Assembly: GCA_011503125.2 (NCBI GenBank)
Contig: WWBZ02000008.1
Span: 186,001-250,000 of the forward strand
DNA length: 64,000 nucleotides
Direction: 5' to 3'
Source of the DNA: Botryosphaeria dothidea
Taxonomy: Eukaryota; Ascomycota; Dothideomycetes; Botryosphaeriales; Botryosphaeriaceae
Translations under genes and position numbers: made by a program
Notes under the pieces: model-generated
The model's database searches: none
What the model saw: the letters and a program-made list of their open reading frames with translations, nothing else
Told to the model about the DNA's origin: nothing
In this document: piece by piece, positions 19,062 through 30,248 of the stretch
Position numbering within the stretch: the stretch's first letter is position 1
How the letters are laid out: the number at the start of each line of letters is the position of its first letter

Positions 19062-19846
19062 GTTGGGATGCTGGGTTGGGGTCCGGATGTGGACAAACTG
19101 GGTGGTGCCTGGTGCGGGTTTCGCTGGAACGTTTGAGAAATTTCAACTGTCTTTTTTGTAACGGGTTCTGCGACGAACGTGGGGGAGCTGGAGACGATGG
19201 CATGTAGGATAAATATACGTCTCGTCGACGTTTGAGCTGATGTCAGCCGCTAACATCCAAGGCGCCATTCGTAATTGGTCTTTGTAAGGCACCAGCCGGC
19301 TGCTGCCTGGCAACCTGGCGACTGCCCGTCTCGGCCCCAACCGCCCGTCCGACATAAGCGCACCAACCAGCGACCGTCACCTTCAGCGCACAAGGACAAA
19401 GTTAGCGTACTAGGGCATAACTCGACTTTGCCGACCCGCAACCAAAGCCGCCGACAATCACGCGTTCACGTGATTACGCGGATACGTGACTCGCGTTTCT
19501 GCGCATTTAGACACCTCGTGCCGGCTTGTCTACGCAACCCGTACAACTTCTCACAAGCCAACTCACCTTCGAGTTCAAAGCTGCTCCAAACCCCTACTCG
19601 TATAGACTCTCACCGCTAAGCGATCATTCTCCAGATTTTGCACAACTTCCGGGGGCTTCAAACTAGATAGACTACGGCAGCCGACCGCGGGGATAGGTAC
19701 GTAATAGGTAAACCATGTGCTGCGACCCACCAACCCCACCATCAACGTAAAATCAACCATGATTACCAATCAGCTGCCTCGCTCCATACAAGAGACACGT
19801 GCCCCGCATCGACAGGAACGACGACCGCTCCCTCTTCAACTCCAAA
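19062..19846. other. Divergent intergenic region between thioesterase and epimerase-like genes
   Basis: A 785-base bidirectional promoter region that holds the second copy of the shared block. No coding frame is supported inside it. Confidence 0.55.
19455..19592. promoter_or_regulatory. Shared promoter-like block, copy 2, with dyad ATCACG-N6-CGTGAT
   Basis: The dyad is at 19457-19474 with spacer CGTTCA. The block continues with TTTAGACACCTCG and TACGCAACCCGTACAAC, aligning base for base with copy 1. It lies about 255 bases before the epimerase-like start codon and between two divergent genes, so it could serve both. Confidence 0.6.
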
Positions 19847-20960
19847 ATGTCCGGCAAGAAGGTCTTCATCGTCGGGCCCGGCTTCATCGGCTGGAACGTG
19901 CTCGACCTGCTGATCGCTGAAGGCTACCAAGTCACAGGCCTCGTGCGCCGTGAGCAGCATGCCGCAGGCATCAGGAAGTCCGGCGCGCAGGCAATTTTCG
20001 GCGACCTGGACGACAAAGCGCTCATCACCCAACACACGGCAAACTCGGACGTCCGCAGCCCTCCCACCACTCCGCCATCACTCCGTGCCTGCTGACCACC
20101 AACGCTGCCTTCAGATCGTCATCCACACCGCGACCGCCGACCACCTCGCCTCCGTCGAAGCCATCCTCGACGGCATCCGCCAGCGCGCCGCCGCCAACAC
20201 CCCCACCATCTACATCCACACCTCCGGCACCTCCCTCCTCGACGACAACGCCCTCGGCGCATACAAGGGCGACGCCATCTACTCCGACGCCGACCCCGCC
20301 GCCATCGACGCGCTGCCCGACACCCAGCCCCACCGCTTCGTCGACCTCGCCATCGCCCGCGCCGCCCGCGACGAGCTGCGCGCGGCGGCCAAGATCGCCA
20401 TCATGATCCCGCCCGAGATCTACGGCTGGAACGCCGCGCACGGGCGGCTGACGATCCAGCTGCCGACCATCGCGCGCTTCGCGCTCGTGCGCGGCTGGGC
20501 GGGCCACGTCGGCGCCGGGCTGAGCGTCGAGTCGCAGATCCACGTCCGCGACCTGGCGCGCGCGTACGTGGTGCTGCTGCACGCGCTGGAGCGCGGCGAG
20601 GTCGACGTGCGCGCGAACCCGTACTTCTTCTGCGAGAACGGGCGCGAGTTCTCGTGGAAGGAGGTCGCGGAAGGCGTGGCTGCGAGTTTGGTGAGGGCCG
20701 GGCGCCTGCCTGCGGCGGAGGTGCGGCCGTTTGACCGGGACGCGGGCGACTGGGACCAGCTGTTTGCGGCGGGGACGGGGCCGGCGATCGGGCTGAATTC
20801 GCGGAGTCGCGCGGTCAGGCTGCGGGAGCTGGGGTGGGCGCCGAGGGAGAAGGGCATTTGGGAGAGTTGGGAGGAGGACGAGCTGCCGGCGGTGTTGAGG
20901 GAGTGGGATGCGCGGCCGGAGGGGGAGAGAACGAGCGCTTATACGGCGCGTGTGGTGTGA
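19847..20960 (+). CDS. NAD(P)-dependent epimerase/dehydratase-like Rossmann protein
   Basis: Two exons (19847-20050 and 20115-20960) joined by a 64-base GT..AG intron give 349 residues. The N-terminus KKVFIVGPGFIG carries the dinucleotide-binding GxGFIG (residues 10-15), and the following segment contains the GDLDD found after the third strand of extended or atypical short-chain dehydrogenases. The middle segment TSGTSLLDDN and the PPEIYGW motif are typical of fungal NAD-dependent epimerase/dehydratase-like proteins. I cannot see a clear catalytic YxxxK, so this may be an atypical or NmrA-like member. ATG at 19847 is used because no ATG lies further upstream in frame. It probably acts as a reductase or isomerase in the cluster, or in general metabolism. 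Confidence 0.85.
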
Positions 20961-22426
20961 GAGGGAAGGGGAAGTGGGTCAGTCTCTTCGGTCGTTGGCT
21001 GATACCACGCTGGTTCGTTTCACCATTTACTACGCATCTTGTAGACAATTCTTGAAGGAGATCACCGGTAGTCAGCTGTTCAAGATTCTCGAGCTGCAAC
21101 CCGCTCCCTATCCTAGTGCTTCTGGACAGTCAGAGTTCATCCGAACCAAAGGGCTTCTCCAATCCCAAAGCATTTGTTCGCACGGCCACCTCACACCCTA
21201 CAATGAACAGGAGATATCCGAAACTCTGCATGACCCCAAATTTGCTCGCCCTCGGCCCCCCTGGGGTGAGGACATCGCCCAAGGATTCCACTGTGCAGAG
21301 GCAGTATGCTTCTTTTATAAATGCGGCTGTTTGATACCCTGGTCCGCCTGAGATCTGCTTGCATCCAAGGAGGCATTCTTGAAGTGAGTTGACATAAATA
21401 TATTGTGAGTTCGTCGAAGACTGAACAGTTTATTAGCCAATGGTTAGGTGCCGTAAGAACACGAACGTACGCTGGCCGCATAGCATGTTCCTGCTATATT
21501 GCGGTGGTTGCTGAGACGAGAAAGCAGCAAAGATCACAGTAAGCAGAATAGAGGATTTCAACTTGGCCATGTTTGAGAGGCTTATAGAGAAGGTAGGAAT
21601 ATTGATATCGAGGCACTGCTTCTAATATAAAAGCCGAATCTATTTATAGACGGGGATGAAGTCAACATTTAATTACTCCTAGCGTTATAATTATTCTTTC
21701 TGATGGAAGCATAGGAGTCGTCTGGTTGTACAGTACATCTCCGCGGCTTTTATCCGCGGCTACTATAATTTACTTCTCAGCCCAGCTCCGTTTATCCTGG
21801 TTGGACAGATACGCAATTGACTTCCAAAACTAAATCAACGTCTGGGCCAGCCGTAACTCAGGTGCGCATTTCCACTTTGATCCATTGACTGATTATCTAT
21901 TCCGTTAGTCGGATCGCCAAACAGCAAGCTTTAATCTTGGAGAATTAAATCCCGGGGAGGATGGGGCAGCCGACGGAGCACCTGTGGGAATGAAGACCGT
22001 GCAAAACGACCGAATAGGATATGAAGCCAATTCCTCCCCGGAAAGGAGTGAATTCGTAGACAGTTTTCATCAAGAGGCCTTGATTCCAGAACATGTGGCT
22101 GGTCTTGGGAATCGACCATTATTTAGCATCCGAGACAGTTGATTTACACATAAGATAAAATTCGTTTGTTGGAGCTTAACATGATCTTGACTGCTCCCTT
22201 TGATTATCCCTGGGCTGATCCATGTGCCAACCCTTGTTGCGCGCACATGACAGCGCGTTACTGACTTCTTAGATGGGATTCCGGGATAGACAAAATCCCG
22301 GAATACTATCCATCCCGGAACCCCATCTAAGAAGTCAATGCAAAGAAAGATCACATGCATCCCCACTGCAGGAAGTGTGTCTGTATTCGCGTCTCCGAAG
22401 CCTTACTCGTGTCCCTCTGCACCGTT
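20961..22426. other. Gene-poor AT-rich intergenic region
   Basis: No supported gene in 1.47 kb. The stretch 21,560-21,910 is AT-rich, with a small hairpin CCGCGGCTTTTATCCGCGG at 21740-21758. The right-hand part contains the long inverted repeat listed separately. Confidence 0.5.
22262..22337. repeat. Long inverted repeat / hairpin, MITE-like
   Basis: The left arm begins TGACTTCTTAGATGGG (22262) and the right arm ends CCCATCTAAGAAGTCA (22337). The arms extend through TTCCGGGA and TCCCGGAA to GGATAG and CTATCC, about 28-32 bases each with one small mismatch or insertion, around a short centre that is itself an inverted repeat. It could be a tiny foldback transposon relic or a strong RNA hairpin. 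No clear target duplication is visible. Confidence 0.7.
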
Positions 22427-23434
22427 CTAAAATCTTAGGCACTTAACTTTCCCCCCCTCTTTCCCTACGGAAGACTCTTTTCCCCGCTTTCTTACCGCAA
22501 ACTCCGCCGCGCACTCCAACGCAAACCCAAACGTCCTCGCATACCACCCCTGCGCCCAATAACTCATCTCCAAATCATGTGGCGCGCCCGGCATTAAACC
22601 CACATCGACGCGATTCCCCCTCCCGCCAACCCCGCCCCCAAACCCTCTCCTCAACTCCTCCGCATGCTCCTCCGACACCTCCCACATCGTCTCCGCGCCC
22701 GCCAGCCCCACCATCACCGGCATCGCGACCCTCGCCCCCCACTCCTCCTTCCACCGCGGAAACCACTCGCGCGCACAACTCCCCGTCTCCTCCCCGTGCA
22801 CGCGCGTATTCAGCCTCTCATCGCGCCCGTACCGCTCCCGCACGCCCTCCTCCGCCGTCCCCTCCGGCAGCAGCGCCGCCACCTTCCGCGCGGCCGGCAA
22901 CACGCGCCAGCCCTCATCGCCGCCGTCCGCCGCGGGCTCGTCGAACGGCGCGAACCCCTCCTGCAGGCGCGCGCCGAACCCGGAGAATGCGACGCCGGCG
23001 AGCGGGTAGGCGGGCGCGGCGTCGGCGGCGTGCAGGGCGGCGGCAACGACGGCCGCGGGCGTGCCGAGCGAGTGCGCGAGCAGCACGATCGCGGTGCAGC
23101 GGGTAGGCAAGCCGTAAGTCATCCAGAGGTGCGGGAGCGCGTGCGCGTGCAGCCAGGCGCCTTGGTGCTCAAAGTGGGCGCGGCGGTCGGTGGCCGAGGG
23201 CGGGGGCGGGGCGGTCGGGCGGTTGAGGGCGATGAAGGGGACGGCGAGGGCGGTGCTGAGCGGGGTCGCGGTGTGGGTGGCGTCGAAGTCGTAGTAGTGC
23301 GCGCTGTGCGAGCCGCCGTGAAGGGCGACGATGAGGGGGCGTGGGGGCGGGTTGGGGGTGGTCGGGGGTGGGGGGATGGCGGCCAGGCCGGTGAGGGTGT
23401 CGGCGTTGGGGAGGGTGAGGGTGAAGGGCTGCAT
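22427..23434 (-). CDS. Alpha/beta hydrolase
   Basis: An intronless 335-residue protein. Near the N-terminus VALHGG (residues 36-41) is the oxyanion-hole HGG strand, the nucleophile elbow is AHSLG with Ser122, and the likely catalytic histidine is in GAPHD (His286). An acidic partner may lie around residues 247-252 but I cannot assign it. There is no signal peptide. The family hydrolyses esters, amides or thioesters, and in fungal clusters such proteins sometimes release or deacylate intermediates. It is transcribed away from the epimerase-like gene. The coding DNA is very GC-rich, like the NRPS and P450 genes. Cluster membership is inferred from position only. Confidence 0.85.
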   Translation of the reverse strand: MQPFTLTLPNADTLTGLAAIPPPPTTPNPPPRPLIVALHGGSHSAHYYDFDATHTATPLSTALAVPFIALNRPTAPPPPSATDRRAHFEHQGAWLHAHALPHLWMTYGLPTRCTAIVLLAHSLGTPAAVVAAALHAADAAPAYPLAGVAFSGFGARLQEGFAPFDEPAADGGDEGWRVLPAARKVAALLPEGTAEEGVRERYGRDERLNTRVHGEETGSCAREWFPRWKEEWGARVAMPVMVGLAGAETMWEVSEEHAEELRRGFGGGVGGRGNRVDVGLMPGAPHDLEMSYWAQGWYARTFGFALECAAEFAVRKRGKESSVGKEGGKVKCLRF

Positions 23435-24121
23435 GGTGGTGGTTCAGGCTTTGGTGCTGTCGAGGGATTGTTGAAGTGGGAAATCGGACGGCGCGGTGTG
23501 GTCATTTTAAGGTAGTAGGCGGAGTTCCGCTGATACGGGAAGTGGAAGAAAACACCCGCAGGACCCTGTCAGACGGAGTTATCATCGGGCCAGCCAATAG
23601 AATTGCGGGAAGAGAGTGACGAGAAACTCGGATCTCATTAGCGCTGACGTGTTGTCAGATTGTGGCGGCGGGATGATTCTCAGGAACTGACGCAGGCGAA
23701 TCACTGTGGCGGGAATAAGATGATGCTGACCAGCCGAAGGATCTGTGGCACACTGATTTCCTGGAGAGGGAGGGGAGCTGCGGGGAAAGGCGGGGAGGTT
23801 GGTAAGCTGTATCATTTCTGATCATGCCCAACTCTGCTTTGAGATCACGCTCATTGAGCCCTTGCCAAAGACTATCGATTGGCAAAGACGAGTGTGAAAT
23901 ACACCTGAGATTAAGCAAAGCGCCGCCCAGCCGATGGAGTGGGAATCAAATTTGCATCACGGCATCAAAAGGCATGCTCGCCGAAGTCTCGATAAAGTAG
24001 CAATTTTTATGTCGTTGATTGGTTTCTGAAATGAGCGCAAAGTGGGACGATCCTGTTAGACTCAAGCCATATGCTAACATTTGTCGCATTCTGTTGAATT
24101 TAAGAGTGAAGAGTTGTGAGG
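23435..24121. other. Intergenic region upstream of hydrolase and downstream of desaturase relic
   Basis: 687 bases with no convincing gene. It contains the hydrolase promoter on the left. To the right it may hold decayed 3' coding sequence of the desaturase, but I cannot recognise its missing third histidine box there. Confidence 0.4.
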
Positions 24122-25178
24122 TCAGAAAAGAGAGTAGATTCTGCCTGTCTCCTGAGAGGGAGGTCGGTAGGCTTGTTTATATACATAAGTGATAACTAAA
24201 TAACCGAGGATACTAAAGATCCGAGAGAGAGTGCCGATGCGGGGTTGGGCATCAAAGAGTGCTGTTGCATAAAGGATGGAATATTCGAGATACATGAGAG
24301 TCCTAAGGTAGTAAGGCAAGAAAGTCTGACAGTAGGTGATGGCGACGATCCAGTGGTTGACCCACATGTACGGCTGGATGTAGAGGAGCGCGACCGCCAG
24401 GAACCCGATGCGCAGGCCGGCGGCATACAAGCCGTACGCTGCCAGGCCGATGCCGATGTCTGACGCCATTATGAGGTGGGCTTCCTCCGGGCGGAAGAGG
24501 GTCGAGGTGGGCAGGAAGTGGCTGTTTCCCAGGAAACTTGGGGCCTGGTTCCTGTAGAGGCTGCCTGGGGAGGCTGTGATGTTCGTGAGGAGGTACCACG
24601 GGAATCCGATGACTTGCTGGAGAACGATGCGCAGGAAGGTAACGATGGGGACGTCTTCTGTCAGCTCTTCCAGTTTGTCTGAGCTGAACATCAGGCTGGA
24701 GGCATATCGCTCTCGTTGCGGAGGAACGTAGTTGTGGTCCTTGGCAAGGTTGTTGGCGTAGTTGTGGTGGCGGCGATGCGTCGACTTCCACTAGAAGTAG
24801 GGAGTGAGAAGTGCCGAATGCAAGATGAAACCCACCGTGTCGTTGAGTTTATGTGAAGGAGAGAAAGCCATATGTCTTCAAACTCGTGTCCGAGAACCTG
24901 CCACACGATTCAGTCAGGGCTGCTGGTTCGTCCAATCCACAGACTCTTACCCAGATGCCAGTCCAGGCGAGGCCCTGAATGTACCCATACAATGCCCACC
25001 CTGCGTAGCGGGCCAGTTGGTACTCTATATGGGGAATAAAAGCCCAGGCAGAGTAGAAAAGCGCGCCGGCCACCATGAAATCCCGACAAAGATAGGCGAA
25101 TGACGTTGAGTAGGACGGCCTAAAGCAGTGAGGAGGGATTTCCTTTCGCAGATCATCGACTGTGACCACCTGGCTCAT
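24122..25178 (-). pseudogene. Delta-12 fatty-acid desaturase-like (FAD2 family) pseudogene
   Basis: Exon 1 (25178-24951) encodes the typical start, including KEIPPHCF and the membrane segment ending GLAWTGIW. A good GT..AG intron (24950-24898) joins it in phase to VLGHE, the beginning of the first histidine box. Immediately after, the frame is lost: eleven bases stand where nine are expected, so HECGH is destroyed. Continuing in the shifted frame gives recognisable desaturase sequence (SHKLNDTVGF, then an in-frame TAG before WKSTHRRHHNY, the second histidine box) and later VNHWIVAITY. The C-terminal end diverges and the third histidine box is absent. The live ancestor would have desaturated an acyl chain in the endoplasmic reticulum. 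Its presence hints that the cluster once handled a fatty-acid-derived unit. Confidence 0.88.
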
Positions 25179-26726
25179 GCCTTTGACCTTCTAGACGCTG
25201 AATATTAGCTTTGAGGTCCGTTCTGTCATTTGGTTGGGAAACTTACACCCCCTCCACTAGCTCCGAAGGATGGCTGTCATAATCCAAAGTCATTTTCGAA
25301 TGGTAAGGTTGTAGTGGAAGACGTTGAGTTTGCAAAATATATGCCACAGCTTGAGAAGTTCTACATAAATATTTATCTACACGCACATTGTCGCCAGGCG
25401 ATCACTGACGAATACGAATACAGTCAGCCAGCTGCTCTTCCAACAAAGACGACGCCGCAACATCCCATCGTCTATCTTGTCTGATCTAGGAAGAGTCAGA
25501 TGGCTGAATATTGGTCCGCTAGGCAGCAATGTGGCGTTGCGGAGGGTGGTTCGGCTGTTATCGGGCCATCAGATCCGCGCCACGGGGTAGAAAGAAACAC
25601 GCCACAGGGAAGAGGCACGGCTGAAATGCTGAGACCAACCAAAACCGAGTGATAGACTATAATTTATTTCCGGGACGATGGCTGGATGCTGCCTACAGTC
25701 AAAGAAAGGAATTCTCCGGAGCAGGCAGGGTGCGTTGATGCGATCTTGTTGAGTGCCCGCGTTCTGATCACATATTCCGTGCCCCCATCGTGCAGCATTC
25801 ACACCGGAACATGTGCCGAAGCTGATATTTCTGCAAGTGCTGTGCACCCTTCTGTATGAACAGGTTCCAGTGGCTGCATTTTCCTTCCATATTTGCCACA
25901 GGCACGTACTGCCGCACCCTATCAAGCGAAGGCGTCATCGGATTCCAAGCGTCCGACGGATCACCTACGAGAACATCCAGTGATATGCCGATGGAAAAGG
26001 ACACCGAATGACGAGTCATATTTTTGTAGTTCAGGTAGATCATTTGCCTGTCAACTCGATGGTTCCAAGTGATCAGCATCGGCATTGCTCTCTCCATCAT
26101 CGGCACAAAATAACATCATTGGGCCTTTGTGGTCTACATCCACTTCTTGTTATTTTGTGGAAGAAAATGAGGCTTAATGAAGAGTTTCGGAGTACTTGGT
26201 GACCTGGTGGATAAAATTTATTGGGCTTAGGTGAGGGCAGACAAATGTTCTGGACCGGTGCGCAGACGTCCAGAAATTTCTAATCGTATCAGGGAGTGAT
26301 CATTAAGAACAGGGGTAAGCAAGAGAAAGGCATCAACTGTTAATCTTCTCACTTGAAAATATCACAATAACTACTCGTATCATCTTGCGTGGACGCCTCT
26401 GTTACCCCGCTTCGATCGCTGTGCCGCTCTGAACCCACGCATGTGATTAACTACGCCGCTGGACTGACCAGTGATTGGGCAGGTGTTCCACGTGTAGGAA
26501 CTTTTGAGTCACATTTAGATTCTCATCTCGAGCGGTCCTATGCGGCCGGTCACACTTTGTGAGCTGATCGAAACGGCGTAGCAAGCCACCGGTGGCGGCC
26601 ACGGAATAATTTGCTGAGCCGTAATCCCACGAAGACAGCCATCGGTATACTTATGCTTTGTGGGTTGTTTCGTTTTCGAGACTGTAAAAGGTTTTACTAG
26701 CAGCAACAAGACTCGTCATCGCCAAA
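25179..26726. other. Intergenic region with possible gene relic and P450-B promoter
   Basis: No gene can be supported. A minus-strand frame at 25768-26106 (about 112 residues, including DPSDAWNPMTPSLDRVRQY) reads like a fragment of a real protein but matches no family I recognise. The last 300 bases are the promoter region of P450-B. Confidence 0.35.
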
Positions 26727-28603
26727 ATGGAATTCTCAACGAACGTTGTCGAGACGATGGATTACATCCACAACCACCTCGAACTCAAATATGTAGTGCT
26801 TACAGTTGGCTTTGTGCTCATGATTCGGGTATGTAGCCGAATTCATTGTTCCTTTATTTAGATTCACAACTCACCGATATGCCCAGAGAGTCCTCCCCGT
26901 GGTCTATCGTCTGTACTTTCACCCGCTGGCGCGGTACCCCGGCCCATTCCTGGCAAAGATCCGTGACATGTATGGCGCTTGGCACAGCATGATTGGACGT
27001 CTACACATTGAGACGGAGAACGGCTACCAGAAATACGGTACGCTTTCCCCCTTTCATCTCCTGGAAAATGAACACGACAAGGATTTTGCTCACTGGGATT
27101 TTCCTTCCTAGGATCCGCCTTCCGTCAAGGCCCTAACAAGATTTTGTTTAACACAGATACGGCACTGCACAGTGAGTTTTTGGGGCTCCTTCGTAGCGAT
27201 CCAAGCGAGCGTGGCTGACGCAAGATTGTTCTCCAAACAAAGCCATCTACAACTCCACAAAAGTTCGCAAGTCGCAGGGCTACAAAGCGATGCTTCCATC
27301 ACCCGGAGCATACAACACCTTCACGTCCATCGACAAGGAGATGCACGCCCGCAAGCGCAAAGTGATGTCGCAGGGGTCGACGGACCAGTGCATCCGCCGC
27401 TTCGAGCCGACACTGCTCGCGCACGTGGACGTGTTCATCAAGCGGCTCTGCCGCGGCGCTGTCGGAGCATGGTCTGCACAGGCACTCAACATGACGGAGT
27501 GCTGCCGGCACCTGTCCTACGACGTCATGGGCGCGTTCGGCTTCGGGCAGCCGTTCGGCATGCAGACGAGCGACGACAACCACTTCCTGCTGCACGCCAT
27601 CAAGGCGCTCATGCACAAGGTCGGCGTGTACGTGCAGCACCCCGCGCTGCCGCCGCTGCGCCTCGAGGCGCTGTTCTCCCGGCACAGCAGCCGGAGGTAC
27701 GCGCGCCTCATGGCGGACCTCGTGCAGCGCCGGCTCGCGGCGGGTACAGACGCGCGGCACGACCTCTTTGCCTTCCTCGCCCACGTCGGCGAGTTCTCTG
27801 CCGACGAGCTGTGGGCCGAGAGCCGCTTCTTGCTGATTGCCGGTACGTTTGCCGCGCCTCTGCTCACTCACCGTTTTGCTGACGCGCACCGCACCAGGCG
27901 GAGACACGGTGTCCACGGTGCTGACATCGTTACCTAGCAGCGCACCCGAACTGCTACCAGAAGCTGGCCGAAGAGGTGCGCTCGACGTTCGCGTCCGCAG
28001 CGGAGATCCGGTGGGGCGCGCGCTTGGCGGCGTGCGGGTACCTGCGGGCGTGCGTGGACGAGGCGATGCGCATGTCGCCGCCGATCGCGACGACGCTGTG
28101 GCGCGAGGTGTGCGCGGACGACGGCCTCGTGGTGGACGGGCTGCTGCTCCCGCGGGGTGTCGATGTCGGCGTCTCGCTGTACGCGCTGCACCACGACGAG
28201 CGCCGGTTCCCGGACTCGTTCGCGTTCCGCCCGGAGCGGTGGATCGTGGCTGCGAACACCTCCCCGGCTGACGTCGAGCGTATGCGGCGCGCTTTCGGCG
28301 TCTTCTCCGTGGGTCCTAGCGTGTGCGGGTAGGAGGCTTGCGTACCTCGAGCTTAGCGATGCCTTGGCCCGCACTGTGTGGTACTTGGATCTGTGCAGCG
28401 CCGACGGCTCTCTGGCTTCGCTGCAAGGCGGCCAGGTAGGCGCCCGCTATGGTCGTCACAGAGCTAGGGAGTTTCAGCTCGAGGATCATATCACATGTCA
28501 CCATGATGGGCCGTATCTTCGTTTTCGCATGCGCCCTGGAGCTGAGCAGGAGGCGCTGAGGCTTCTGGAAGAGCAATGTCGGGAGGAGGTGGGAGGATGT
28601 TAG
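26727..28603 (+). pseudogene. Cytochrome P450 (P450-B), two frameshifts, probably inactive
   Basis: Five exons: 26727-26828, 26887-27037, 27112-27171, 27243-27842 and 27898-28603. All introns are GT..AG. Exon 2 is 151 bases in phase 1, exactly as in P450-A, so the two are paralogues. Features include the membrane anchor, HPLARYPGP, ACVDEAMRMSPP (K-helix ExxR), RPERW and the haem loop FSVGPSVC. The frame breaks twice. At 27930/27931, in the I-helix just after GDTVSTVLTS, two bases appear to be missing before YLAAHPNCYQKL. At 28327/28328, directly after the haem cysteine, two bases again appear to be missing before GRRLAYLEL. The usual Arg of GPRSC is Ser. Translation therefore ends early unless these are sequencing errors. 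Confidence 0.85.
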
Positions 28604-30248
28604 GGAGAACTAGACGATAGGAATAGTTGATTGCGACGTAGATACTATAGATCGTGATATGGAATATCTTTAAGAGCTTCAGTATAGGCAAGCACCGGTT
28701 CTTCTCTTAAGGCTTCCAGGGAGAGAACGCGTCTTTGGTATTGACTGCTTCAACTTGGCCATGTTGAAAGTTGGGATTTGTAGATAGCGCAAGAGAACAG
28801 GCAGATAAAAGAGAGGTAAGGGTGCTCGAGGCGAGATCTGAAAACAACTGACCGTGGTATTCGTCATGGTAAACGGGAAAAACGAGTCGTGCGTTACAAG
28901 TGTAAAGACTTAAGGGACAAGTCTAGCTACGAGGTCACACTCTGATGGTGCACACGGTAAAGCTCTTGGACAGAAAGGCCAAGCCATTGCTTAAATGCTT
29001 TAAGTCGCTAGATCTCGCTAAAGATTGATTTCCATACAGCCAACAGGAAGAGCTCATTAGGGCATTGACCTCTCCGCAAAAGCTCCTGTCGAAGCACGGT
29101 CGGCCATGGAGGAATTCTACTACCAAATATCTCGACATTGTCCTACACCTTAGATACCATGGCTCGTGAATTGCATTAGTGAACGTGACGAAGGCATTGA
29201 CAGGGGCGAGCTGCGCTATACTGGATGTTGGGAAAGAAATGTTCGGCGGGACTAGTAGCTTCGATAACGCAAGAGACGGAAACATTTGCGTGGATAACAC
29301 GGAATTAAAGATAGAATATCTCAAGCTCCGTACCCCACTGGCCCTCCTCGATATGTGCTCGAAAGACTCTCGATCACTCGCGAATCGTTCCAACCTCTTT
29401 CAGATATCGAGTCATGGCTCTTCCATATTACGGTATCGCCACACTACGCTCGGCATGGGCCTTGGCAGCCCGCTTTCTGCTCTGGAAGGCGGTGAATATG
29501 AACCAAGTGCTGGACCTTGGAAGACACCCACTACCAATATCCGTGATTTCATCCTGATTTTCACGACTTCTCGTCCGGACAGATCCCATTGCACCTGCTG
29601 TTTTAGTCATTTCTGTCGATCCCATCGTGCAGTCGGATTTACACGCTGTGTGCCGCGGGACAGATGCTCCGGAGGGATTTCCGTACGGCGCAGCAGAGCT
29701 GCATGTGTAAGTCGACTAAAAAGCTCCTGCATGCGTTGTGGTATCCACTTTTCCAGATGCAGATTTCGTCAGGACAGCTCGACCTTGACACGATGACAGC
29801 ACCCCTTTGCGCTGGGGAGGAGGTTGCACATAGTAAACCCACACCCACTCAGACCGATAATGGACGAGTACGATGCACGTTTCGACACAATTCCCTCCAA
29901 ATGCACTGCTCCTTAGCTCTACCTCAGTCTTCTCAGTCGGTGATGCCGAGAAGACAGAAGTCGGGCCGACTGTGCCAGCAAGACTGTTGTTGGTTTCTGT
30001 GCCGCACTGCGATGCAGCCCCCATCACCATATTGCACAGCATGCATGCAGCGCCCACCTGTCCACCGCGCCGCACACAGGGAGGTTTCTCCATTTCCACT
30101 CGCACCCTCGCAACTTGATGAAACCTCCCGACTCTCCACAATCGCAACCACCCATCTCTCCAGCCAGACGCCCACCTCGATGCACCACGGAATGAACACC
30201 CCTGCCGCGCCCACTTGAGCCTCTCGGTCCGGCTTACCCGTCCCCAGA
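28604..30248. other. Gene-poor region with a diverged dispersed repeat
   Basis: No gene supported in 1.6 kb. Bases around 29160-29345 resemble 56535-56670 on the far side of the retrotransposon block (listed separately). The remaining sequence has mixed composition and only scattered short frames. Confidence 0.4.
29160..29345. repeat. Diverged dispersed repeat, copy 1
   Basis: Shared landmarks with 56535-56670 in the same orientation and order are TCGTGAATTG, CTGGATGTTGG, ACGCAAGAGACG and a final CCCTGGC/CCACTGGC. Identity between these is only moderate. The element type is unknown. Confidence 0.45.

Noticed and set aside
25768..26106. 112-codon minus-strand frame with protein-like composition
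   Set aside because: No recognised family, no supporting splice partners and no stronger evidence than chance. Mentioned only as a possible relic.
26430..26530. Possible third copy of the shared promoter block before P450-B
   Set aside because: Only short pieces such as ATGTGATTAACTACGC resemble it. The dyad and its spacing are absent.
28935..29796. Overlapping frames on both strands around 29 kb
   Set aside because: No motifs, and the sequence looks like a diverged repeat rather than a gene.
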